NCBI GenBank assembly: GCA_033557675.1
Contig: JAWQRM010000590.1
Coordinates: forward strand, 1 to 21,210
From: Coptodactyla brooksi
Taxonomy: Eukaryota; Arthropoda; Insecta; Coleoptera; Scarabaeidae
DNA: 21,210 nucleotides
Direction: 5' to 3'
In this document: piece after piece, positions 1 through 9,844 of the stretch
Layout of the letters: every line of letters begins with the position of its first letter
Position numbering within the stretch: position 1 is the stretch's first letter
Program-made: the position numbers and the translations under genes
Notes under the pieces: generated by a model
The model's database searches: none
What the model was told of the DNA's origin: nothing
The model's input: only the letters and a program-made list of their open reading frames with translations

Positions 1-25
1 GTTTTACTAATATATGTTGTGTATA

Positions 26-114
26 CAGTGTTGAGCAAATGTGTGGAACCAAGTAAATATCTCTGGAATTTTTAGAGGTGTCGAAACGAAATTTGGAAGA
101 TATATATTACAGTA
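26..114 (+). repeat. Left terminal inverted repeat of the 26-1040 element
   Basis: About 89 bp. It pairs with 956-1040 in inverted orientation. Shared blocks include CAGTGTTGAGCAAATGTGT, ACCAAGTAAATAT, CTGGAATTTTTAGAG, TCGAAACGAAA and ATATTACAGTAA. Confidence 0.85.
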
Positions 115-119
115 ACAGC

Positions 120-664
120 GATCTTTTTAATGAGGTTCATCCAAATCGACATATAGCTCATACGCAACATCCCCAAAAATTAAATATCTGGGCCTGTTAT
201 TTACAATAACAGAATTGTGGGGCCTTTCTTCTTCCAAGAAACTTTAAACTGAGAAAAGTATTTGGAGCTTTTAGACACACAAGTAGATTCCAGTACTGGA
301 GGTACATGGATAATTGCCAAATAATATCTGGTTTGGGCAGGACGGGGTACCACCCCACGCTCGCATTGTTCAAAATCGTTTAGACAGGACATTTTATCAC
401 AGATGGATTGGCAGAAGAGGTACCATTAAATGGCCTGCGCGATCCCCTGACCTTAACCCATTGGACTTTTTTCTCTGAGGTTATTTAAAGTCCAAAGTTA
501 ATATTAATAGACCAAATAACTTGCAAGAGCTAGCTGAAGAAATAACCCAAGAGATCCAGGTAATTCCACCAAAAATAATAGCCAAAGTTACAGGAGAATT
601 TACAAACCGACTTGGGTACTGTCAAGAAGTAGGCGGTGCTCAGTTTGAACTCTTAATACGTTAA
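120..664 (+). pseudogene. Mariner transposase remnant (C-terminal catalytic part)
   Basis: DDE transposase of the Tc1/mariner type, which would cut and rejoin the ends of its element. Conserved blocks in order are LNIWACY (about 189-209), QDGVPPH with the second catalytic Asp at 341-343, RWIGRRG, WPARSPDLNPLDFFL with the third Asp at 464-466, and a C-terminal tail ending QFELLIR with TAA at 662-664. From 341 to 664 the frame is open except for one TGA (476-478) where the family has Trp. Forty residues separate the two Asp codons, and one Tyr seems lost after PPH, which would fit a DD41D-type mariner. The part before 330 is frameshifted and contains stops. No N-terminal helix-turn-helix remains, so it is certainly non-functional. 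Confidence 0.8.
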
Positions 665-955
665 GTTTACTTTCGATTTACACCGTACTCCTGTTTCACG
701 TCAGTGTTCTGCAATTCATTTCATTTTGGTTAATAATGTGGTTCTGTTTCTTTAGTAGACTACTAGATCTCCTTATCTCGGTTGGTATTGCAATAAAAAA
801 TATCGAACCTCATATTTTTGTATTCGTAATAAAATCCTATTTTCGAAACTAAAATAATATACAGGGTGTTTCATTATAAATTTTAAAATCGGCGTTACTT
901 TCGGTTAAACCAGAGGTTCAACATAGTTTAAAAAATTTAAAGTAAATGAGCAATT

Positions 956-1040
956 TACTGTAATATGTATCTCGTTTCGTTTCGATATCTCTAAAAATTC
1001 CAGATATATTTACTTGGTTTTACACATTTGCTCAACACTG
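956..1040 (-). repeat. Right terminal inverted repeat of the 26-1040 element
   Basis: Inverted partner of 26-114, ending CTCAACACTG followed by TA. A separate motif, ACAGGGTGTTTCATTATAAA, lies about 90 bp inside it near 862. Confidence 0.85.
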
Positions 1041-1042
1041 TA

Positions 1043-2440
1043 TATATATGTACATTTTTTTTTTCTAAAAAACACAAGAAGTTGAGAAATGTTTATCTTT
1101 TTTCTGTTTAAACAAATACACCTTCTTTAGTTTCATAAACTAGAGTGTAATATATTTCTGTGATATGTTGCTATTTCATACTTAATCTAGTTTATTATTA
1201 TTACATAAAATCACAGTAGTGTGGATTGAAGTGGTATTCAAGTACTATTGTAATTTTTAAGGTGGGATAAATACGTTGAACATAAAGAGGTCAATATATC
1301 TTTACTTGTACAATTAGTGCTATATGACACTAATTAATAGCACTTTTCCCAACCAACATTCTTTACTAACTTTAGCTTAAAAGTGTCAAAAGGAATAAAG
1401 TTATAATAATTAACCTCAATAGGTTTAGCATTGTTTAAAGAATTGTACTTCTAATTTAATTTCTAGTGCCTACTACTAGAGTTATGCTTAATAATATAAC
1501 AATTATACTTTAATAATGATTGAATTTTACTTTGTGCCCAAATTAATATTGTTGTATTTCTTCTTAAAATTTCTATATATTTATACAGGTGACAAAACAC
1601 TAGTCAAAAACACAACATTACTTTTAAAGGGTCAAGGCATTTTACGTCCTCTTTGAGAGTTATACGTATAACAGTATTACCATATAAATTTTCTAAAATT
1701 CTGAGGCATGCAGATTCGATGTATTTAATTCTATTAAAATTAAAATAAATGATAGAGATCATTAGCTGAAAATCATCTATGGTACTGTTATGGTGACCAT
1801 ACCTCCTTTATTTTAAATGACCATCCTATAATTTACTGTTCTGTCCTTTGTATTTATTTGCTACAGTAGTATTTTTACAGTAGGATTTAGATGAAAGATT
1901 CCTCTTTCATCTCTAACTTGGTTAGCAAAGGTATAGTGTTAGCGTTTTGGTATATAAAGATGACAGTTTTTAAGTTTGTTACTAAGCCAAAGGCTTAGTA
2001 ATAAAGTTGTACACCACAACTTTAGTGGTATTTTTATGCATTATTTTGGCAATAACAATGCTAACCACAGTACTGGTGCGCAGTATGTAGTTCATAAAAA
2101 CAAAACGCATTTTATGACCAACATTTCAAAGGCATTTTTGAAATTAAATCTCAAGGTATCTCAATGTGTGAAACTTGTATCGATTTGAATGAATTGAAGC
2201 GAAAGAGTTAACAGGGTTTCCACCCATAAATGCGAAGGAAATAATTTCTGATTTAGAAACGATTCGCTACGCGACTCGCTTCAGGATATACATATATCAC
2301 ATTGTACATGGCTTCCTCTTACCCTGACCTAGCTGAACTTACTAAAATGCCAATGCTTAGTAATACGAAATGAATAATTCATTTATGTTTAGAGCAGGGG
2401 GTATTTGTTGTGATTATCAAACTAGAACTATTGGGTCTAT
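1043..2440. other. AT-rich stretch without a recognisable gene
   Basis: No frame here has a recognisable domain. The longest open frame (1976-2188, plus strand, 70 codons) has no family signature that I recognise, and the sequence is uniformly A+T-rich. I see no RNA gene and no clear transposon end. Confidence 0.5.
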
Positions 2441-2442
2441 TA

Positions 2443-2498
2443 AAACGTTTAAATTCAAACTATCGCATTGCAGTGTTTGAATATAAACTTAAACGTTT
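2443..2498. repeat. Imperfect inverted repeat
   Basis: AAACGTTTAAATTCAAAC on the left is answered by GTTTGAATATAAACTTAAACGTTT on the right, with a short spacer. The right arm carries a few extra bases. It could fold into a cruciform; no function is evident. Confidence 0.5.
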
Positions 2499-2541
2499 CA
2501 TAACTTATAAGTTGTTCTTTTTGTGTGTCTGTTATAAGTTT

Positions 2542-2603
2542 TGTACTTGTTTTAACATTATGCTACTGTACTATTTTAACATTATGTACTTGTTTTAACA
2601 TTA
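2542..2603. repeat. Three short direct repeats of TGTACTTGTTTTAACATTA
   Basis: Copies at 2542-2560, 2567-2584 (shortened) and 2585-2603. It is a small local duplication in AT-rich DNA. Confidence 0.6.
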
Positions 2604-2819
2604 TTACGTTAACTTAATGTTATGTATTTGAAGATAATTAAGATAAGATAAGTTTCATATAGGACATTTGATGCTCTTTGAATTTCGAAAGCATAACAAT
2701 GCCTCAATGCCATAGATACTGTTTCCTGCTACTTCGGATATCAGAGCATGCCAGCTTTGATTTAAAAAATGTAAGAATTTCAATCTTCCCGACGGTATTT
2801 AATATAGAAAACCTACTGA

Positions 2820-3494
2820 ACAACCCATCCAGGAATTAGCCACAAAGCTTGATAATCAGCAATGCCATTTTGTTCAGCTTAGGCAGATGTCCTTTTCTCC
2901 AACAAATTGTTACTGGAGATGAAAAGTGGATTCTATACTGTAATTTGCATAAGAAAAAATAACCCTTTACACCAGGAAAAACACCCACGCCTACTCCAAA
3001 ATCATGTTTTCAATCAATCAAAGTGTTAGTGACAGTATGGTAGGATTTTTCAGGGATCATTCATTATTAAATTGTGAAACCTAATAAAACTATAAAACCT
3101 GTATATTCTTGTGCTGAATTTGATTGATTAGTTAGGATTTTGATTGAAAAACGCCTAAGATTGACAAATCGAAATGGTATTATTCTACAGCATAATAATG
3201 CAAGACCTCGCAGTGCCAGAATCGCCCAAGAACAAATTGATTTTTTGACATCCAATCCTAACTCCAAAGTACTACCTCGCCCACTGTATTCTCCTGATAT
3301 TGTACCATCGGATTACCTCTTCAGGTTAACATTTTCTACATAGAAGAAACTGAACTACTGTAACAGCTATTCAAATTATAATTGAAAAGTATTTCAATTC
3401 AAAACCGTTTTCATTTTTCAAAAATTAAATGGAAAGTTTGATAAAAAGATGGACGAAGATTGTCAATAATGATGGAGATTATATTATAAATTAA
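2820..3494 (+). pseudogene. Dead mariner transposase, copy 2 (DD34D type)
   Basis: A second mariner transposase, unrelated in detail to the one at 120-664. Conserved pieces in order are a helix-turn-helix fragment IQELATKL (about 2828), the first-Asp motif IVTGDEKWILYCN (about 2905-2945), VTVWWDFSGIIHY (about 3030-3068), LQHNNARPRS (about 3185), YSPDIVPSDY (about 3287-3316), and a tail RWTKIVNNDGDYIIN ending at TAA 3492-3494. The second catalytic Asp is replaced by Asn (AAT, 3194-3196), and there are several stops and frameshifts. The region between the helix-turn-helix and the first Asp is deleted. I could not find terminal inverted repeats, so element ends are not given. Confidence 0.82.
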
Positions 3495-3870
3495 AATTGC
3501 ATTAATTTTTATATAAAGTAAAACTTTGACATTATTTATAGATATACCTATTTATGCATTTCAATTAGCTGTCAGTTTTGATATTTGATAAAATATTATA
3601 GTGTCAATCATTTAGTTTCATATCACATTCATTTTGACTCATTTATTATCATTTTATAAATAATTCGAGTACGGTTCAATTAAATAAAAACTATATAGTT
3701 TTTTAGTTCAAAATTGTATGTAGATACCAAAATTGTAATTCGATAAATTTAAGTATTTACATGTAAGATATATTTCGAAAAGTAACATCTACAGGACACT
3801 ACCTGAATTATAATGTACCATAACAGTGCTGAAAATTACAGGTTATTCTGACCAGTTGAAATAACTATGT
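3495..3870. other. AT-rich stretch, no gene seen
   Basis: This probably includes the decayed 3' flank of the mariner copy that ends at 3494. It has no open frame of note and no recognisable motif. Confidence 0.5.
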
Positions 3871-3872
3871 TA

Positions 3873-4347
3873 TGAGGTTTGATCAAAAAGTACGCGGAAT
3901 TTCCGAGTTTCTAAAATCTAAAAAAGCGATTCTATCTTTATTTCCTCAACGATGGTAACATATTTTCCTTTCATGATTTTCCATCTTCGGGAATAGGAAG
4001 AAATCATAGAAGGCCATCTTCTTTGCATACAGAAGGTGAAGAACTACGAAACACTCTGTCCGTGAAATCCAAGAAAACCCTCAGCAGAAACTTCATATTT
4101 GATCAAATTTTATAATTTGTTTTCAGTATTGGCTCTTCAGTAAGCTTCTATTGGGAGGATTGGACCTTAGTTTCAATGTCATTCATACACTCATACTTCA
4201 TCGTCAGCTATGGTTAGTTTGAATAATATTGTTCAGCAACTCCTCAACAATGTCCGTTCTCAAAACATCAGACAAAAATTGATTTTGGTCAAATAACATG
4301 CCAACATCATCAGGAATCTCTCTGATAGAGATTTGACGAGTATCCAT
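3873..4347 (-). pseudogene. Dead mariner transposase, copy 3, with one transposon end
   Basis: Read on the minus strand, 4347-4200 gives a mariner DNA-binding segment (DTRQISIREIPDDVG). Next come ETKVQSS (about 4170) and, near 3980-4025, the block FYDFFLFPKMENH with its following KGKYVTIVEEIK in another frame, typical of the segment just after the third catalytic Asp. The catalytic core between them is mostly missing or frameshifted. The low-coordinate end, TGAGGTTTGATCAAAAAG after a TA at 3871-3872, looks like the 3' terminal repeat. A matching upstream end is not clear; AAATTCCGC at about 4516 may be a trace of it. AT-only sequence interrupts the N-terminal side. Confidence 0.7.
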
Positions 4348-4349
4348 AA

Positions 4350-4705
4350 TATTAAAAAAAATTATTAATTATTAATATTAATACGAAACTAAAACTTAAA
4401 ATATTAATAATAAAATTATTAATATTAGTAATTAATACGTATATCAACATTAAGATAAGCATTATGACAATTGTGAAAAAATTGTGACAATTGAACTTAC
4501 ACAGCCCACAAATTTCAAAATTCCGCCCAACTAGGTATGCATGGTGCGGTCCTTTCTATTACATTGTTTTTGTACTTTATATGTATTGGTATTTTACAAT
4601 AATTATTATTAATCATAACAATAAATAAATTAATTAATTATTTATTAATAAATAATAAAAATGTTATTTTAATTATTTCATTATTTTATCTTAATTATGA
4701 TCTGT
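4350..4705. repeat. AT-only low-complexity DNA
   Basis: Two runs (about 4350-4445 and 4575-4705) built almost entirely from TTAATAATTA-like words, separated by slightly more mixed sequence. This is simple-sequence expansion next to the truncated mariner. Confidence 0.6.
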
Positions 4706-5856
4706 AATACAAAAAAACCTCTGACACGAGAGTGTAATGAAACAGCAGAAAGGGAAGACCAAGAAGAAAGTGGAGTGAACATGTAAGAAAAGAATCAGAG
4801 ATGAGGCGGCGATGCTCCAACACTATCTACAACTGTATTGTTCTGTGTCAAGAAAGAATTCTATGTAGAACCATAAACGAATCAAATAAGACCCAAAAAT
4901 TGTCAGTCATCAACTGTTTATTTTCACTTTAATACATCATCTTATACATCTTGAGGTTAAATGTAGAGGGCTAAACAATTGTCAAAAACGATTTGGCAGA
5001 CAAAAATAAGTAATTTTTTACATCGTATATATATTCGTTTTATGATTACCATTACAATAATAACCACACTAGAAGTTAGTTATATTATTGTCGATATAGA
5101 TTCTTAGGCAATGTTTCTTAACTCTTTCTGTAATCTTTTATTTGCTTGTTCGGAATTTTCTAGTCTTTTGTAATAGGGGTTTTATTACAATTTGTTGTTA
5201 ATATTAACAATGTCACCACAAATCAGTGGTTTTGAGCACAATACAATATAGGTTTAATTTGTTTTGTACTTCAACCTTTTGAGGGCTATTGGTTAGTCGA
5301 GCTACCGCAAGTGAAAAATATTTCTTATGGGTATTCTTAAAAATCATGCCGACAGTATCTACAGCACTGCAGAACACTCGATAGTGACCAACATGCACAA
5401 CTCACATTTTGACATTTTCTAGTACACTTAACTTCTAACATATTACTGTCATATGATGAATATGAAAAAATAATAATGGAAGGATGAGCTGGTTCAAGGA
5501 GAACCATCCAAAATAATGAAAAGCAAAGTTTCTTCTTTATAAAGCTGATGATGTCCCTAAAAAGCAAAGCATGAAGGATTCAAAACATATAGGTATTTTA
5601 GGAAGCATATTTTCTCAACAATATTTTACATTATTACTATCATTTATTGAATATTATTTTTATTTCGCAATTAAATTAAATATATTTATAGCTAAGGTAC
5701 CTCACAAATACAAAAGTAAAATGCTTACCTACATAAATATTTAAGGGCAAAACAATAATTTAAAAAATTATTTATTTTTACATTAACTACTGAATTAATT
5801 AATATAATAGTCTTTGGCATATACTGAGTTTGAGTTGTTTTGTTTGCTGTATCCTC
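4706..5856. other. Intergenic stretch downstream of the transporter gene
   Basis: No gene recognised. A short segment at about 4740-4800 (plus strand) reads GRPRRKWSEHV, which resembles the basic tail of some non-LTR retrotransposon proteins. It is too short and isolated to call. Open frames at 5213-5567 on the minus strand show no family features. Confidence 0.4.
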
Positions 5857-5862
5857 TTTATT
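5857..5862 (-). promoter_or_regulatory. Polyadenylation signal of the transporter gene
   Basis: TTTATT on the plus strand, i.e. AATAAA on the gene strand, 121 bp after the TGA at 5983-5985. It is the nearest canonical signal; the cleavage site itself is not visible. Confidence 0.5.
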
Positions 5863-5982
5863 TAATTATTATGGAACTTGGGAAGGCTATTCAAAAGAAA
5901 AATCCAAAATACAAAAGACTGCACTCAATATCTTTTGCTCATTTCCAACAATTAATGGTCGGTCCCTACTTTGATATGTTAT

Positions 5983-6303
5983 TCAAACTTGGGCCGATTT
6001 GGATTTGCCAACGACCATCAGTAAACGCTGGAGAGTCACTGTTACTCCATAAGTTCCTTTGACAAACCATCGCGGCTTGTTTTTCCACATGATAAATACC
6101 AAATATACTGGTATTGATGTCAGGATCATCAACAAGCCTATTCCTGTTTCCACTGGGCTTGCTATCATTGGCACTGCCGTTACGAACACTGTCGCCAACA
6201 GATAGAGCACTGGCCAAATCAAGTTCACTTTGATTGGACGTTCCAAGTTGGGTTGTGTCCATCTCAGCCATGGTAGACAAAGGACTGATACTCCTATGCT
6301 TAA
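5983..6303 (-). CDS. SLC7-type amino-acid transporter, last exon
   Basis: Last coding exon of a LAT/y+LAT-family amino-acid exchanger, a twelve-helix plasma-membrane permease that normally pairs with an SLC3 (4F2hc-like) heavy chain and swaps large neutral or cationic amino acids. The exon starts in phase 0 after a good acceptor (TTTATTTCAG, AG at 6304-6305) and gives 106 residues plus TGA. It holds LSIGVSVLCLPWLRW, the PNLERPIKVNL loop that marks the family, two strong membrane segments (IWPVLYLLATVFVTAVPMIA and TGIGLLMILTSIPVYLVFIMW), WKNKPRWF and a short cytoplasmic tail ending in SAQV. An in-frame ATG at 6352-6354 lies in the intron and is not a real start. The match to insect minidiscs/LAT-like proteins is from memory of the family; the exact orthologue is open. 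Confidence 0.93.
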   Translation of the reverse strand, partial: LSIGVSVLCLPWLRWTQPNLERPIKVNLIWPVLYLLATVFVTAVPMIASPVETGIGLLMILTSIPVYLVFIMWKNKPRWFVKGTYGVTVTLQRLLMVVGKSKSAQV

Positions 6304-7100
6304 CTGAAATAAAGAAGGGAAGAGATGATGAATATTGTTTTCAGGCAGAGGCAATTAAAGAAGGAATTGTATAACTAGATTGTTATCCATTCTATTCTAC
6401 AGCTTTCGTAAAAGCCAATGGATCATTTAAAATTCGAATTTCTTAACAATTACATTTTTAAAACTTTTTGTTCCAGATTAATAATATGCATCTCTTATAA
6501 ATTAATTATGAAGAAATTCACAACAGCAATGAGTAAAAATAATGGTATTTTACCTCCAAAATCAACAACCGGTTGTTAACTCAAAGAACTTACACTTGTC
6601 ATTTTGCAGACAGATAACCACCAACAAGCAATACTGAACTTATTCGTCCAGTTTGAACAACAGGGAGCTATGAATGAATTACTACGTACTAGGAGGTATT
6701 GTTCAGGGAGATCTAGAGACAACATTCAGTATGTACAATAAACTATTGAGGAAGAGCCTCCAACATCAAGCTGAAGGGGATACCAGCAGATGAGCATATT
6801 CCGAACCTCACCACAGAGGATTCAAAGGATGTTGAATGTCTACCTGTATAAGGGGCAGTTTAAGGCTTTCTATGTGAATACATATGTGAATGAATGTCTT
6901 TAGAATTCATCAAAATCAAATCGACACTCTTATTACGTTTATTATTATAAATAAGTATAATTATTATTATAAAGTTGGAAGAGAAAAAAGTTCTAAAATT
7001 CTTCTACACCATTATCCTAAAATTCGTACTAGTGCAGCTAGTTTAATTGTTAATTTTTTTGATCTTCTTGGAATTCTTCAGATTTGGTGTATTTATGTTT
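6304..7100 (-). other. Part of the 2-kb last intron of the transporter gene
   Basis: Mostly featureless AT-rich intron. One point of note is a 22-codon open stretch on the gene strand at 6599-6667 (LPVVQTGRISSVLLVGG then YLSAK and TGA), preceded by an acceptor-like TTCATTCATAG. It could be a phase-0 alternative last exon or chance. Sequence at 6680-6850 is more mixed in composition and may be an unrecognised repeat. Confidence 0.45.
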
Positions 7101-7106
7101 GCTGAA

Positions 7107-7740
7107 TTATTTTTCCCAGTTCTTGTCCTCAGTCAAGGACCTCATTTGTTCCTTAGCCTTTCCCCTCTTGTTTCCTATCTGCACAATTCCTTCGAACCAT
7201 TATTTTCTGGTTCTGCGTCTCCTTCTGTATGATCCTGCTTCAAGTATTCTTCTCGGTAATCTGTTCTGGTTTATCATGATAATGTGCCAATACCATTCCA
7301 GTTGTTTATTTTCTATCTTTGTCATAACAGCCTTTTGGTTCACATCTTTTCTAAAACCCTTATTTCTGATTCCACCCCATCAAGTATTTCATTTCTGCTG
7401 CTATTAACTGGCCCTCATTTCACTGGAGTGTCCACGTTTTCTTGTTTCCCAACACTGTATTATTTAATGTGTTATGTAACTTTACTTTTCTTCACTTTGT
7501 GTAGCACATGTACTACAATTTGAACATAATTTTGGCTTCGATTGTTTCTCCTCTATATTTAATTTCGTTATTTTCAATCTCCCCTGATCAGTGCTCCTTT
7601 ATTATCATGGCTACATATAAAAGAGAATCCATTTTTATGGGGACTAGTTTTTGGCATCCTAGTAAAGGTGTAATATCTGTCCTTTCCTTCATCCGCTTCA
7701 ATAGTCTATCCTTAAAAATGACAGAAGTAGGCTAAGACTA
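7107..7740 (-). pseudogene. Non-LTR retrotransposon tail (RTE-like reverse transcriptase C-terminus), degraded
   Basis: The minus strand reads as the end of a LINE polyprotein in broken frames. Near 7735-7600 is a trace of a reverse-transcriptase start region (KDRLLKRMKERTDITPL, then KMDSLLYV). Near 7430-7395 is AAEMKYLMG, the usual AAEM-FLR motif. It is followed by MTKIENKQLEWYWHI, NRLPRRILEAG and a Lys/Glu-rich tail ENKNWEK-like, ending at TAA 7107-7109. The order is that of arthropod RTE-type endonuclease/reverse-transcriptase proteins, and most of the polymerase domain is deleted. It lies in the intron in the same direction as the transporter gene. The Phe/Ser-rich open frames on the opposite strand are its antisense shadow. 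Confidence 0.72.
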
Positions 7741-8345
7741 TCTTTTTGTTTGACTCCTTTTCCAATATAAAATCTACTTGACCTTTCTCCATTGAATTGT
7801 GTGTACTATTTATGTAGTATTGCAATTCTTCTAAGCATATTTTAATTGTCTTTTTTTTGTTTATTGCTTCAGAGCCGATCTGCAGTCTGTAAACATACTG
7901 CAGATCAGCACAATTACGTAACTGTCAAAATTAGGATGATTTGGTTTTGTTGAAAACAAAAAAAATTAATCGAAATAAAAATAGTGCCATAAAGTTGCTG
8001 TACAGTGACGTGAATGTCCATCCTGATAAAATCAAATTAGATTATCAGGATTTGTCACATTTGGAAAGATTCGTCGTATTTTAAAACAGAAAGCAGTTCA
8101 TTCTATAACAAGTGAGAATAATTTCTTCAATAAGGTTTTCTTCTAAAAAGAAGGATCCAATGATTTGATTGTTCGCCTTATATGGCCTATTTAATAAGCT
8201 TAATGTTACCCCTGGCAGGATCAAGGGATACTTTAACTACATTTTTTCGCGCCACGGGAGGATCAGAAATGACTGATGCTAATAACAATGGAATAGATTG
8301 GATCATAGAACTGTCATCAAAGTTATCTATGTAGCAAATCCTTAC
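7741..8345 (-). other. Remainder of the last intron
   Basis: Contains a perfect hairpin at 7877-7906, with GATCTGCAGT and ACTGCAGATC arms and a 10-base loop. Otherwise there is no gene, repeat family or splice pair that I can support. Confidence 0.5.
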
Positions 8346-8420
8346 CCATGTAGCGAATCCGACGTAGTTGATCAAGGCGAAAATATCCGAACTAGTTAGG
8401 TAGAGCATCGAAAGTAATGC
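8346..8420 (-). CDS. SLC7-type amino-acid transporter, penultimate exon
   Basis: A 75-bp exon of exactly 25 codons, phase 0 on both sides. It follows a T-rich acceptor (TTTTTTTTAG, AG at 8421-8422) and ends TACATGG before GTAAGG. It encodes ALLSMLYLTSSDIFALINY plus VGFATW, the stretch joining membrane helices 9 and 10; the INYVGF motif is highly conserved in the family. It splices 2042 bp downstream to the last exon, restoring the junction FATW/LSIG. The open frame running on from 8345 to 8187 is intron read-through, not protein. Confidence 0.92.
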
Positions 8421-8479
8421 CTAAAAAAAATTTCACATAATAGTAGTATTTGTTTTTGTGCTCTTATAACTTGTATTAC

Positions 8480-8804
8480 CATGGCTAAGACAGCTGGGGC
8501 CGGTGTCATTCTCTTCTGTTGAATCATAGTGAGTAATCCCGGCATTTGCCCTTCGCAGGCTCCTGAATAGAATAATCTGGATGAAGTTAACAAGATACCG
8601 TTGACAGCTCCAAACGTAGACAGAGCAACGAACACTGGGATAGACCAAGCCAAAGGTCCAAAAAGGATGTTGGCAAAACTGACAGCCACGGCTTCCGAAC
8701 CCAATACTTCAGCGGGAGATAATGTAGTGTAGAATGCCACGTTTGTGAGGACATAAACCACTGTCACCAACGTGCAGGAAATTGCAATCGCCAGAGGTAG
8801 ATTT
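8480..8804 (-). CDS. SLC7-type amino-acid transporter, central exon
   Basis: A 325-bp exon. One base completes an Arg codon from the exon before, followed by 108 codons ending LAM before the donor GTAATA. The acceptor is TTAATTTCAG. It contains helix 7 (LVTVVYVLTNVAFYTTL), the external SPAEVLGSEAVAVSFAN loop, helix 8 with VFVALSTFGAVNGILLTSS, and the RLFYSGACEGQMPGLL and MTPAPAVLAM segments. The FGAVNG and EGQMP signatures are typical of the light-chain transporters. The neighbouring intron toward the next exon is only 59 bp. Reading begins before the ATG at 8768-8770, which is an internal Met, not the start. Nothing in the exon is broken. Confidence 0.94.
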
Positions 8805-8910
8805 CTGAAATTAACAAAATCACGCTAAACTTTACTGATCAATTCCTTTAGACAATTCCACATGTTAAAAAATGCTTTTTTTTTGTTTCTTTTTTTTTGA
8901 TAATCTATAC

Positions 8911-8955
8911 CTAACTGGGTCTTTCAATTCTTCAATGATGAAATTGAGGTAATTC
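8911..8955 (-). CDS. SLC7-type amino-acid transporter, small upstream exon
   Basis: A 45-bp exon too short for ORF finders. It follows CTCTTTTGCAG and ends GTTAG before GTATAG. Its first base completes a codon (TGG, Trp, if the usual family GW is present), then NYLNFIIEELKDPV, then two bases that join the next exon's first A to make Arg. The join reads EELKDPVR/NLPLAIAIS, exactly the family pattern around the conserved EEL motif. The intron to the next exon is 106 bp. The exon before it, expected to end in GG plus TG with a GT donor, was not found by eye up to the right edge. Confidence 0.88.
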
Positions 8956-9840
8956 CTGCAAAAGAGAAGGCATTACTTACTGATTTGTGTTAAGAAAAAC
9001 ATAACAGAGAATTGGAAATAAAAACGAAAATAACAGTGCATTCTTTGTTAATATTGTTGTTAATTGGCTGAGAACTTGCTAATACAGTAATGAGAAATAG
9101 CAGTTGAAGAGAAACTTGTTAATAAAGAAAAAAAGGTAAATAAAAAAGAAATAAAAAAGTACGAAAAATAAAGACAAGGTAAGAAAACAATCTAACTATA
9201 AATAAGCCATAAACTTGGCATGATAGATTTCGCCCAATAAAAATTTTAAGGTGGAATTTTATGTTGATTTTGCCATAAAAATTAATTGGTGTTTTGTTCA
9301 GCGTATTGCTTATGAAAAATACAGCATATCGAAATGAAAAAATCAATAAAAATTACTTCATTGACATTTTATAGAAGCAATTTACTGCTTCCAATAATAC
9401 TTTCTATATATTTATATATGTGTACATGTATATATGTAACACCTTTCAACTTTATTATTTAAAAACTAGTATATTGCCTGATTATCTATTTTTACTCCAA
9501 ACGAACATTTCGTTGATTACTTAACCGGTTGACTTATTTTAAACTGTACCCTGTACATTTTACTATTCTATCCAGTTCGTGTTGAAATTCTCTTATCAAC
9601 CATGTATCGCACCATGGCGTTTGCTTTTAAAATCATAAAGGGTGAAAGAAACGTTTCAATATGATTTGGCAATTAACAATTGGCAAATCATCAATTGTGT
9701 ACTTAGTAGCATCATCATAAGTGGTTATTATTATTATAAATTAGCTTTAAGTTGTTAACTTTATTTTACACGTATTAAAAAGTAAAAAATTAGGTATAGC
9801 ATTAATTTATGGCGCCATGCAAATAAAATGACATATAGAA
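8956..9840. other. AT-rich DNA upstream of the visible transporter exons, probably intron
   Basis: If the transporter continues to the right, this is the start of its next intron. There is no exon-like frame with family motifs. It includes a purine-rich run (9100-9180) and TATA-type simple sequence around 9400-9440. Confidence 0.4.
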
Positions 9841-9844
9841 TAGG

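Larger units (their letters stand above)
26..1040 (+). mobile_element. Internally deleted mariner-like element with long terminal inverted repeats
   Basis: The unit starts CAGTGTTGAGCAAATGTGT after a TA (24-25) and ends with the inverted copy before a TA (1041-1042), the expected target-site duplication of the Tc1/mariner superfamily. The inverted repeats run about 26-114 and 956-1040 and differ at only a few sites. Inside, transposase homology begins directly after the left repeat (about 120), so the N-terminal DNA-binding part and probably the first catalytic Asp are gone. At 1015 bp it is shorter than a usual full element of about 1.3 kb or more. It could only move if a relative supplied transposase. 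The two TA-flanked ends make the boundaries firm; the clade is inferred. Confidence 0.85.

Noticed and set aside
201..392. Minus-strand open frame of 63 codons
   Set aside because: It is antisense to the mariner transposase remnant at 120-664.
1976..2188. Apparent similarity between about 2030-2100 and 15400-15470 (HYFGN/GHYFDN and STG words)
   Set aside because: Only a few short words match and the alignment does not extend at the DNA level.
3067..3267. Minus-strand open frame
   Set aside because: It is antisense to mariner copy 2.
4740..4800. GRPRRKW segment as a LINE tail
   Set aside because: One short basic motif with no neighbouring retrotransposon homology.
5966..6280. Second minus-strand frame over the last transporter exon
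   Set aside because: It is a shadow frame of the SLC7 exon, which has clear family motifs in the other frame.
7047..7735. Several plus-strand hydrophobic frames that look like membrane proteins
   Set aside because: They are antisense to the purine-rich LINE remnant, which makes their translation Phe/Leu/Ser-rich.
8187..8345. Continuation of the penultimate exon's open frame
   Set aside because: A GTAAGG donor at 8345 and the exact family join FATW/LSIG to the last exon show this is intron.
8433..8648. Second minus-strand frame over the central transporter exon
   Set aside because: It is a shadow frame without family motifs.
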